Assembly (NCBI GenBank): GCA_024699855.1
Contig: JAMPIQ010000002.1
Coordinates: 8,928,001-8,992,000, forward strand
Direction: 5' to 3'
DNA length: 64,000 nucleotides
Origin: Aphelenchoides besseyi
Taxonomy: Eukaryota; Nematoda; Chromadorea; Rhabditida; Aphelenchoididae
Shown here in pieces: positions 54,071 to 64,000 of this stretch. Every line of letters begins with the position of its first letter. The stretch's first letter is position 1. Under the pieces are notes generated by a model, which saw only the letters and a program-made list of their open reading frames with translations, did no database searches and was not told the origin of the DNA. The position numbers and the translations under genes were made by a program.

Positions 54071-57000
54071 ATGTATCAAATGGACAGAATGAATTCAACC
54101 TTGAACCTTATGGCTCAAGTAGCGACCGTAGCTCCTGACTTGATAGTTTCATCAACAATTGGGCGTGAATTATGGCCACATGAAATGGACGAAATATGTT
54201 CACCATATGGTCCAGATGTCACAGGTCCTTTTATTTAAACCCGATTACAAGTGTTCATCTTTTGTTTTAGATTCTTGTGCTTATGTTCGTTTATACAATG
54301 ATGCTTGGTAGGTCTAGAACTCGTTTGGTTTTTCATTTATTACTCTTTTTAGTGAAGGCGGTGGTTATCTAATGTGGACATCGTGGGTTATTTGTGAGCC
54401 ACTGCAATCAGTCAGAATTATGTTCATTGCATTGGCCGTTTTCTACATGCTCTACTTGTTATTATTCTTGGGCAGTGCAACGGACGATTGTCTTTGCACG
54501 AGCATTTCTTCGATTGTCGATCAGTTGAAGATTTCGCAAAATGTTGCGGTAATTTCTATACAAAAACTGCTTTTATTGTGCGTTTTTAGGGTGTAACTTT
54601 TATGGTAAGTTGCATTACGATTAACCTTTTTATCGGGAAACAAAGTTTACGTGATGAAACGTTTGTAGGCATTCGGCAATGGAGCTGCTGATATCTGTGG
54701 TATGCTCGTACAAGTGGTAGCAACAGACTCCCCGAAAGCTGATTTAGCTATCGGACAACTGTTAGGTAAGATACGAAATGAAATTGTGTTCTAAACGCAC
54801 GTATCAGTTTTTGCTTTTTGGTGATTAGCGACGCAATTGGTCATTGAAATCGCAACTCTCGAAATGCGAAAGCGGGTGGCAGAAGGTGGGAATTTGCATT
54901 TGATTATAAAAACAGACACATCACTAGACAACCAGATACTATCACTGGTTAGTGGTTTGTTTGAAGCCTTTTAAATTTCAAAGCTTATGAGAGTGAAGGG
55001 TTAACAACAAAATTGGATCAAACACAACTTCTGCCTTTGTAATTCCTTGCCTACAAAAATAACTTTTGTCTCATTAAGAGCAGCGAAAGAATTTCAATGT
55101 TTGCTAATAAGTTTCTCCGTTCTTCTGACCAACAGTTTTGATCTGTGCAATCTCGAATAATGCAAACAAAGAAGACGTGGGTTTCGAGTTGTGAGTCTGA
55201 ACTTTGAAAATGGAATCCGGGATTCTGTAGCTACACGAAACAACCCGGTTGTGCGTTTGAATTGAGCAACCGATTAAACAAAAGTTTCCGGTAGCATCTT
55301 CACGAAGACGAGAAATTCAAGGAACATTGTTTGTTTACGAGTTTATTTGCGTTGGGTGTTGCATGTTGATTGAAACCGCCGATCTTGCAGTTTTTCATGT
55401 TAAGCGTTCGGGCAAATTAAGCGGAAGTTGCGCAATCAAGTTTATGAATTTGACGATTCTATCGCAACAACGTTTGAGATCTTCGAACGTGGGTTCTCTT
55501 TTGGATTCCAGCTTTTTGTTGAGTTGTTTTTGCAGAACTAAGGTTTCGACAAATTTCATCGATAAACTCCACGATTCAAGAGTTTGAGAACTGAAATCGA
55601 GATGCATTCAAAAGGCAATGTTTGTTCATAGAATCACACCAGTGAATTAGAATCGGAAATCTGCGGATTCCGAAACAACTCAGGTGTTAAATGGAAGAAC
55701 GCGTAATCGACGAACATGCGACCGAATGTTTGACGTTCTTTCTCGTGTTTGTTTAAGTTGGCAAACAGTTATTTGAGTGGAACAGTCGTCTAAAACTCTT
55801 CAATTCACAAATGAAACGACTACCCGAGAGTGGATTGAACACAAAGAGTTCAAACTAATTAGATTTGTGCAAAAGCAGCAATTGCGACGCTTAAACATAA
55901 TCAAATTCGAAGCAACTAAATGATACAATTAAAAGTTTAGGAGGTGGAATGTTTGTTACGACAGTCGTGATCGCTTCGATTGTTCTCTACAAGCCGTTCA
56001 AAATGATGCGTAGACCTATCATACGCGATTTTGTGTTCTTCTTGGTTGCGCTATTGGTTCTTCTATTAATCATATTCTACGATGACAAAATGTATTACTG
56101 GCAGCCTCTAGGCAACTAATTACAACATTATTTCACTCAATCTAAGAATTTTCAGTGTTGCTGGGTATTTATTGTATTTACGTATTGACAGTCGTATTCG
56201 GAAGTTCGATTCGAATGGGAAAATTCCTTTGCTTTCAATGGGAAACTGCGTGGATTCGTAAACAACGACAAAAACAACGTCAAGTTCAAGATCACACAAA
56301 CGGTAAACCCCGGTTGATGTTCACGGGTACATAAAATGTTAGTCATACAAATCACAATGAGATATTTCAGAGTTAGCCATTACGACAACACCGCCGGATA
56401 ATACACCAGACGTTATTTTAACTACGGCTTCACCAGTTGAGGGTATTTCGCCGTTGAGTGGCTCGGCAAAAGTCTCACCGGCACTGCTCACTATTGATTG
56501 TATAGCAAATGTATGTTTCATACAAAAATGTTTTGATGAACAATGTTCAGACGCCACGAATACGAACTACAAGCAGTTCAACACGAAGAAGAAGTACAAT
56601 TGTGCCTGTCGGATCATCCAATCCCACCTCTCCATTGAAACATTATCGGGATCACGGAAGATTCTTTGCCGATGAACGTGACACTGATTCAGAAGTAAGA
56701 ACGCGCTTTGATGTTTTACCCAATAATGTTACAGGAAAGAGATTCCTTAGGTCGAACGGTACAAGAAGCCTCGTACCCAGTTGATGTTATCACTCCGTCA
56801 TCAACCGCATCATCAAGTCCAATTGGCGGTTGGTTGTTATTTTGAATTGTTGGAGTTGAAAGTTTGTTTAGAGCAAGAAAAAGAAACGATAAATCGTCGA
56901 CTTTTGCGTTATATTCGTCAGGCACATGCGCAAGAATTCTACGGTTTAGATGAGGCTCCGTGGTATAGTAAATTGATTTTTGTTTTAAGGGTAAGTGCTT

Positions 57001-57974
57001 AGATCTCATGTTAATACAATGATGTTTCAATTAAGATACCGATCACATTTGTTTTGAGGATTAGTAGTCCAAACTCAATGGCTCCGTGGAATAAATGGCT
57101 GACTGTTATTCATTGTTTTACAGTACCAATAATTTCAATTTTTGCATTTGGTTGTAAGTTCAATTTGATTTACTTTTTGAACGCACATCTTTTAGTTCTT
57201 GGTGTTGTTTTGATCCATGGAGGTCCAGCTTTGTGGGTCTATTCATTGGTAGCATCAGCATTTGTTGCGATACCCATTGCCATTTTTACCAAACAATCAA
57301 TGGAGCCGAAGTATTTAAAAGTAGGGAACGTTTTGTTATTAAGACATAACATAAGATCTTAGTATATTTTGCCCTACGTTGGCTTTCTTGTTGCCGTTTC
57401 ATGGGTATACGCGTTGGCTGCCGAAATCGTCAATGTGGTAATGATGTTCGGTGTTGTATCGCGTGTTTCCCATGTTGCTCTCGGAATAACATTGTTGGCG
57501 TGGAGCAATTGTAAGTTCACAGATGTTGATGTTGTACTGATCAATAACAGGCATTGGCGATCTTATTGCGGATCTTGCTGTCGCTCGACAAGGATTTCCA
57601 CGGATGGCTATTAGTGCTGCTGTAGGAGGGCCTTTATTGAGTACACGTTGCAAAGATTTCCTGTTTAATGTGTCTAAATTTAGATCTTTTGATCGGTTTT
57701 GGTTTATCGTTTCTGGTTGCAATTCTTCAAGGAAAAACAATTTCGGTAAAAAGATAGTTCGGTTAAAGCTAACTATTGATTTTAGATTCCTCGCGGTGAA
57801 GTCAACAAAATAGTTATGATCTTATTCCTATGTGTTTCATTGATCTCATCACTAGTCATTCTGACGGTGCAACGTTTTCACGCGAAACGTTTCTATGCGT
57901 ATTTTCTGCTTGCATTATACGTTGTTTTCATAATCTCGGCTCTGATAATCGAATTGGGTGTTATCTCGTTCTAA
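54071..57974 (+). CDS. NCLX-type Na/Ca (cation/proton-like) exchanger, SLC8B1 family
   Basis: Membrane cation/calcium exchanger; NCLX moves Ca out of mitochondria in exchange for Na. The ectodomain has CAYVRLYNDACEGGGYL. The alpha-1 repeat reads NVA-GVTFM-AFGNGAADICGML, assembled from three exons, including a 15-nt micro-exon at 54590-54604. A long intron follows (54766-55940), then GGGMFVTTVVIASIVLYKP, a Ser/Thr-rich cytosolic loop (about 56170-56830), helices, and alpha-2 LGITLLAWSN-CIGDLIADLAVARQGFPRM. The intron starting at 56112 has a GC donor (CTAG/GCAACT). Most other introns are 40-45 nt. The usual GNGAPD reads GNGAAD. The N terminus is unsure: ATG 54071 lacks a signal sequence and an upstream exon is likely. 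C. elegans has several such genes (ncx-6 to ncx-10 type). Confidence 0.88.
54590..54604 (+). other. 15-nt micro-exon in the NCLX alpha-1 repeat
   Basis: GGTGTAACTTTTATG codes for G-V-T-F-M and is flanked by TTTTTAG and GTAAGT. Without it the alpha-1 motif would lack its first half, so the exon is required. Confidence 0.85.
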
Positions 57975-58123
57975 ACTCTCGGTTCTTGGATACAAATTTA
58001 TTTCAAATATTGCAAAGTTCGTAGTAAACTTCTCAACAGAATAAATAATGGAAATCTAGTAGCTACGTAAACGCCTATTGAAGACGGTTATATGTATTGC
58101 ACCACTGGCGCTGAGAATCAGGT

Positions 58124-58867
58124 TTAAGCGCTGATAGAAACGACTTGGCAAACGAGATTGTCGGTTTTAACAACACAAAAACCATCACCGTGAGCGACCA
58201 AACGTGATGGTTTCTCTTCGCTTAATGGAGCACAAGAAACAAAGAATCGTGAATCGAACTTCTTGTACAAAGTGCTTTGAATAGCGAAAGCACTGCTAGT
58301 GGCATCATCACTCATTTGCTGCAAATCCATTGTTCACTTGGAATTATAATTGAGACTCACCGGAACGATAAGGCTTTTCCATCCTTCTTGTGGACATGCA
58401 AGCTCATCGGTCTTCAAATGTGGAAGAACGGCTTCACGCTTCTTGCGGCCACAGGCACAAGGTGGAGGCTAAATTTGAATATTCAAATTATCTCATGCGA
58501 TCAAAACTCACGGGTGGACAAGGTGGTGGAGCTATAAAATCAGTTGAGTTAAACCGAGTTTAGAACGAAAGTTTAGATTAGACTTGGGTTTTAAAGTCAC
58601 TAAATTTTAATACAATCACTCGAAAAACGCTATGACCAAGTCCAATCTCCAGTCTCGTTCTAAACTCGGCATAACGTTTTCAACTAATAAACTTACGCGG
58701 AGGAGCACAGCAGGTCATTGGTGGCGGAGCTAAATTTTGAATAATGCACAGTTATTCTCGTAAAACTCACGAGGTGGTGGCATCGGAAATCCACAAGACG
58801 ATGCCAAGTCGATATGCATTAATCCGAAGACGGCAATTGCAAAGAAAGAAACGAATCGAGCGTTCAT
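58124..58867 (-). CDS. Ground-like domain secreted protein (hedgehog-related, nematode-specific)
   Basis: Signal peptide from ATG 58867 (ARFVSFFAIAVFGLMHIDLA), then short exons coding Pro-rich pieces (CGFPMPPP, PPPMTCCAPP, PPPCPP, PPPCACG), a dibasic furin-type site GRKKR, and a ground-like domain: ELACPQEGWKSLIVP, SSAFAIQSTLYKKFDSRFF, VSCAPLSE, GDGFCVVKTDNLVCQV. This is the pattern of GRL proteins, which coat cuticle and glial/epidermal surfaces. Introns: about 41, 140, 45 and 44 nt; the 140-nt one holds an imperfect inverted repeat. The gene points toward NCLX (convergent). This gene is the strongest single sign that the sequence is nematode. Confidence 0.85.
58553..58670. repeat. Intronic inverted repeat in the ground-like gene
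   Basis: Arms 58553-58587 and 58636-58670 are near-complementary over about 35 bp (outer 15 bp GAGTTTAGAACGA/TCGTTCTAAACTC perfect) with a ~48-nt loop. It nearly fills the unusual 140-nt intron. It could be a small MITE or a foldback RNA. Confidence 0.7.
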
Positions 58868-59705
58868 TTAGTTATAGAAGTGAGGCTGATGAGCAGAAAA
58901 TGACGAGTCGAAGAACTGATGATATTTCGATTCACAAGCTCGACTTTTATAGTTGCCTGAGCTCATCAGTCTTGATGGGTGTGCTCACAATTTACAAACA
59001 AGAATCACAATGATGGGCTCCGCTAAGTTGCTAATTGCAAAGCTCCTCCTCATCGGCGACTCAAAATTGCGCATAAAAAACGAAACAACCGAATCGGCAT
59101 CTCTAAGCGCACCGTAAGCTAATTTCTATTTTGAGATCATTGCGGAACATTCGGCGGTAAATGCCCTTTCAACGTGTGCAGAAAAAGTAAAAATCGCTGC
59201 TTACGCTGCTTCTCATTAGATGCAAAACTGTAAATTGCACGACTGACGATCGAGTTTTCTTGTTTGTACAATCGACTGGATCACGCAAGTTCTGAGGCTC
59301 CAGTCTAGTGATTATGCTAATTAGTGCTCAAGCTCTCTACGGGATTACCGAAGAAACAAACCGGTAGTAACATTAGTCGATTAATTCACGTCAAATTGTG
59401 CAAACAAGCGAATAATCCGGGTAATCAAATGAACGGTTAAGAAGATTCGTTTTTAGCGTGTTGAACGAAGTTATATCGAGTTCGTTTAGTCGATTATTTG
59501 TGTTTCAATCTTTGCAATCACTCACTGATATCAATAATGAAGGACTAAGCTTATTTATCGTTGCAAACAATCGCTTTCAGATCTTCGATTTCTTCACTAA
59601 TGACAAAATACCTAAGAACAGGTCGTAATTGAAACGACTCAATCCAAATTGACCTGAAGCTAAACATTCATTAGAAAACAAAGTCATTAGACCGGGACAA
59701 GGTAT
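58868..59705. other. Intergenic region without a supported gene
   Basis: No ORF above about 90 codons with coding signs; contains the upstream region of the ground-like gene. Confidence 0.4.
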
Positions 59706-60908
59706 TTAAATCCATGGGGGAAGGCGTATGACATTCAAAGATTGTTGTCGATCCACACGAGCAACACGCTCTCTGGTTCCACTTCCGTGTAAGACAACAC
59801 AGCCGTCAATGACCATGTAAAACAGTGGAATAATGATTGTCTGCAGAAGGGCTTCACGACAGTAAAAAGTGAGCGAACTTGCCAAAAATCGTAACGAAAT
59901 TTGACATTTTCCTTTAAAAACCTCTAACTTTTGCTTATTTTTACGGTCGTAACGCATTTTTGCCGACAATCATTATTTCAACAACTTATATTAACACAAT
60001 TGCAATCAGATACGGAAAGTTCCCAAATAATGGCAAGTGTTGACTTTGAAATGCCCTTCACAATATGTTGAAATTGGAATCTTGAGATCCCTTGCGTAAA
60101 ATACGAACAGTAACAGAAAACCAGATTCTCTAATAAAGTTTCATTTGAGAACCTTATGGAAGAAGTACATCAAAGAGGTACATCAGAGAGATCCAATGAG
60201 ACGATGATTTCTGCAAAACGATTGGAACATTCCCAATACACAACAGGAACATTAAAGGACAAATAGAGGGCCAACTCGTTTTGCCAAAATCCTGATTTAA
60301 CCAGTCGCTCCCAACAATGCTTGAACACGTCCAGCAGCCAATAAAGTGCCGATAATCTCCATTTTAATGACAAGAAAATGAAACGAATATTCTTATCATT
60401 GTCAGTCGTCCCGTGTATTCTTCTCCTGGAACATAATCGGTACTTTTCCATTGACACTCCATTCCGGGTTGTCGTGCGAAAGCGTATAATGGAGGAATAG
60501 AAGCGAATGCCGGGTCTTGTAGCACAAAAAGTCTTAATTCGACTGTACTTGCAACAAAGTCATGACTTCGCTGACAATCAAGGTTGAGGAAATTAACTGG
60601 CTTCTTAAAAATGTTTCTCCGCTCCGGCACAGCAGATATCCGCAACCAGGTGCTTCAAAAATAAAAACTGAGTTTATCTCTGATAAGATTGACAGCGCGA
60701 TGGTTTTCGTTAAACACAAAGAACACATGCCGGCATAACAAGAATACCAGCAATATACACCATGATAAATAGAATAGAAGTTGATTAACAGTTTAAGAAC
60801 ATCAACTTGAAAGCCCAAAAGCATCGCGGTAACTACCGGAATCTCACTATTCGTCCGATATTCGATGACATTCGACTCTTCAACGGGTTCATCATCTACA
60901 GCGTTCAT
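59706..60908 (-). CDS. Unrecognised membrane-protein locus, exon structure unresolved
   Basis: Several minus-strand open frames follow one another: 60908-60534 (acidic start MNAVDDEPVEESNVIEYRTN, then hydrophobic AMLLGFQVDVLKLLINFY), 60645-60364 (LNLDCQRSHDFVASTVELRL, GMECQWKSTDYVPGEEYTGR), 60457-60170 and 59969-59706 (ISLRFLASSLTFYCRE, LLQTIIIPLFYMVIDGCVVL). They look like pieces of one multi-pass membrane protein gene, but I could not join them with consistent splice phases and I do not recognise the family. Outer limits are those of the first ATG and last stop. Confidence 0.4.
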
Positions 60909-63900
60909 CTGAAGATAATTGTTTCAAAGAAGTAGTATCCTCGTGATAAACCAAAAATCGAACAAAGTGGACGTTTGTAGGTTCTTCAATTAGACTCGAA
61001 TAAGCTCGTGGAAACTCGAAAAAGTTGTCGAACAAGCAAGTCGTTTGAAAAATTTGATTAACTTGAGATCAGACTCTTTGATGAGTCAACGCAAAAAACT
61101 CACTTTTTGCACGTAAAGTAAACAATTGAATGCGACGCTTGAAAACACAAGCTCTTGACCTACTCAATTGCAACACATTCATTACGCGATCTTCTGAATT
61201 GTCGGTTTCAACAAACAAAAGATCCGTGAACTTTAAACTGTCGAAGAATCAGCGTCTGTAATGTCTGTCATTAATCAGAGAACATTAAATAGAAACAGTA
61301 ACTTTTACAAGACAAATTGATAAGAACTATCCTTCTGTTTATGCTTCTTCAGTTTGTTAATACTCGGCGATTCAAAACCCGTCGACCCTCCTGCATTGTT
61401 ATGATTTTAAGGTGAATGTTCTGATTCGGAAGGCGCTTATAAATAGAAGATTACCCTCTCCGATCCTGAAGTACGGAGCGAACAATGTGGGCTGATTGTA
61501 GTGCGCAAACAATTCGAACAACAAATATTGTTTGCTAATTTCCATCGTTCCTTCACCACCTACAGACGCCAACATCTACTAATCGAACGATCAGCTCATC
61601 TTCTCGACCGTTCAGTTTAATTGAGATTTACGGTCCATTGAAATCTTTAGAATCAAGATGCTTTGCGATTTCTATCTCGTATATTCGGACGAGTTTTCTT
61701 GCAATGTTGGTGAATGGCAATCCAATCAATTCTACGAGTGTAATCGTATGTTAATCGTGTGTTTGATTTGAATGAGTTTGCCAGACTTCACGCGGCGCAG
61801 ATTCCTTTTGATGGGAATCCAGTTGTGTTTTGAAAGGGAATTAGCTTTCTCTCAACGTACGTCTTCCGAACAATCGCGCGGATAAAGCGAAGCCGTTCGG
61901 ACTTAAAAAGATCGCCTAATTCGATCAGCGGGTGAAAAGTTCGCTTTCGTTTATCCACGTCGACTATTTTACATAGAACCGCGGACAAGAGCGAGATTCG
62001 AATCCACTGGTATTCCGATAAGTTTGATTCTATTTTTGGAGTCATTGTTCATTCAAGTTCTTTACAACATCACAATCTCTGGCGGTTTGTGTGCGAAATC
62101 TGGTCGGATACCATCATTCAAATTAGCTCATGTGAATTGAATGTGGAATTCTGACCCTTAATTACCATACCAATGGATCCTCAGATAACTTTTTTATACT
62201 CGTTAGCTCATAGTCCACCAACCTATTCATGGTCATCATTTGCTGTCCACTTCCGTAGTCTTTTAATTCTCAACGCCCAACCATTACTTTCAGCGGTTTC
62301 ATTCAATTGCCAGTCGACATTGAACTTTTTTATTCGTCCATTGCACTTCAGTTTCCGTCGACGTGGCTAATTGTTTGTGTGTCCGTAAAACCAAATTTGG
62401 ACGCTTTGCAAAAGGTTTTTTCGAATTTGTTTGGTGGCTCGCGAATGACCAGCTCGCTGGTAAGTAAATGGGCAACGAGTGGGAAGGAGCGATGTCTACG
62501 TGGAAATACGAAGTGCAATAACACGCAGGTGTGTTATACTCAACTGCGCTTCCATTTGCGGAGCTTTTGGTTGAAGTTCTCGTGAGTGGTGGGCGACATT
62601 TTTGAGAAGTTACGAATTATTGTAACGACGGATCGAAAAACCGTTCGCTCATTTCGAACATGTCAAGACGATAATCGTTCTTTTTCTATCTTCCAACACG
62701 CGCTCTTCGTTCTTACCTTGACCGTCAGTGAACCGGGAATTCGATTGATTGTCTGAGCGTGATTCTTTTTATGACACTCATCCAATGGGAATAGTCGTAA
62801 CCTTTGCGGTCCAACGATCATGTAATTTAGGTTTCGGAAGTTCCGTTTCCGCTGACAGTTCGATTTCGAGGTGCAAAGTGGAGGCGCGAAGAAACAAACA
62901 CTTCGCGACCCCTCTGTTTCGATTTCTCGCGGCTGCTTCCGATGGATCACTCGATGTTGTGATGCGGTTTACGCTGCGGAAGCGACGAAGTCGATCGCTT
63001 TCACAGATCTCCGTGTGATGTTTGCGGGTTTGGTAGTTGAGTTTTTTAATCGAGTTTTGCCTGATAGCGCTCGTCATTCAACCACGCTGAATATTGAAAC
63101 ACGTTTCGATGCTATTTCACGATCTGATTCTGCATAGTGGTTCACAACCAACGATACACGACTAATTCAATTAATGAACACGTGAATTAAACCGTTTAAG
63201 GAAACCGCAAAGTTACAAACGATACCAACTGCTTTGTTCACGACCATCGCGTAACACTAAACGACCAATCAAACGTTTGAGTTACGCATTTCACTTCAAC
63301 ATTTCGTACGCTGATTTCAATGCTCATACCGTGGTATTTTGCGATTTGATTTCCGTCGAATTGGGCGACACGATTAGTCGCGTCATTTGATCCGCTGCTA
63401 CGATGGCTATGCGTTTCCTTCAAAGTTGTTTGCGCAAGTTCTTCGGCTCTTCAAGACTCGCCTCGGTCTCCATTTGCAGTCGAAGATTATTTTTTTAGCC
63501 TCATTTAAGTTCGACAACAAACGTTTTGTCCATTTCCTTCAAACGCTGTAGAATCTGGTTAAAGTCGCGCTGAGTAGTTTGCGATGTTGTTCAGCTGAAA
63601 AGCAACTTTTATGTGCGAATTGTTCGTGGGTGCTCCTGTGTTGATAACACAAGGACATGAAGCTGGCTTGCAAAAACTGCTCTTACGATTTTAATTTTAC
63701 ATTGTGTCATAGGGTGATCTTTTCGCTAATCAGAGGTGTCAGATTGTTGATTTCAATCGATGCACTTTATTTTTTGGACGCAATCAATTGAAGTGGAACG
63801 TGGATCAGCGGTCGCCTCAGGCGGATCGAGTCGCGAAACCATCGCGCACAAGGTTTCGGAGCTGATGAAGCTCGCGGTTTGCGACCAATCCGCAACGCTC

Positions 63901-64000
63901 TTTAAGTGTCTCTTTCCGTCCGGTTTATTCGAAGAAACGCGCTGAAGGTGTTGGAGTTGTTCCGTCGACTCCACAAAAACTATTCCGCCGTCTCGGGTCT
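60909..64000. other. Right-hand region without a supported gene
   Basis: Many short ORFs on both strands. The minus ORF 62045-61788 and the overlapping opposed ORFs at about 62750-63140 and 63750-63975 have no known domain and no splice context. The GC content rises after 62.6 kb, so the 5' end of a gene running out of the window is possible. Confidence 0.4.

Overview
The window looks like nuclear DNA of a nematode. The evidence is a ground-like (hedgehog-related) secreted protein, a PAN/ZP cuticle-matrix protein of the NOAH/NompA type, an NRF-6-like acyltransferase, a bestrophin and NCLX closest to worm forms, and split genes with very short introns, mostly 38-48 nt and ending TTTTAG or TTTCAG. 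No species name can be given from sequence alone. The introns are even shorter than the roughly 47-nt mode of Caenorhabditis.

Left block (1-21.7 kb), compact host genes: the 3' part of a heparan sulfate N-deacetylase/N-sulfotransferase (+), SEC61 alpha (-), an HHAT-like MBOAT acyltransferase (-), a 2-kb gene-empty stretch, the DDX6/CGH-1 helicase (-) back to back with TAF2 (+, 17 exons), a BORCS6-like lysosome-positioning subunit (+), a bestrophin chloride channel (+), NPRL3 of GATOR1 (-), an LRAT-domain protein (+) and a small secreted peptide (-).

Middle block (21.7-38.7 kb), nested mobile DNA. Two copies of a ~350-bp repeat lie in direct orientation. Copy 1 is contiguous except for a 28-bp hairpin insertion. 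Copy 2 is split by 11.8 kb containing a Helitron on the minus strand: a basic N-terminal ORF, then a Ulp1/C48-like protease fused to a zinc-finger/HUH Rep, then a Pif1-type helicase. The Helitron coding region is itself split by a Ty3/gypsy-type LTR element with 142-bp LTRs and a 5-bp target duplication (GAATG). Between the two repeat copies are a four-exon trypsin-like protease gene, whose first intron is swollen by a 1.3-kb insertion carrying a tRNA-like sequence, and a truncated relative of the Helitron Ulp1 region bounded by perfect 20-bp direct repeats.

Right block (38.9-61 kb), host genes again: the PAN x3/ZP transmembrane protein (-), an unrecognised ORF (-), the mitochondrial tRNA 2-thiouridylase TRMU/MnmA (-), an F-box-like protein (-), two tandem p24/TMED cargo receptors (+,+), a CYP2-like cytochrome P450 (-), an NRF-6-like membrane acyltransferase (+), an NCLX-type Na/Ca exchanger (+), a ground-like protein (-) and an unrecognised membrane-protein locus (-). 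The last 3 kb show no gene I can support.

Most interesting observations: two bestrophin introns whose only frame- and homology-consistent 3' ends are CG rather than AG; a Helitron carrying a Ulp1-type protease with an in-frame amber codon between its first two ORFs; an apparent empty-site copy of the Helitron target inside the same window; and an imperfect 35-bp inverted repeat in an intron of the ground-like gene. Exon coordinates were read by hand from frame, splice signals and protein similarity recalled from memory. No database search was run.
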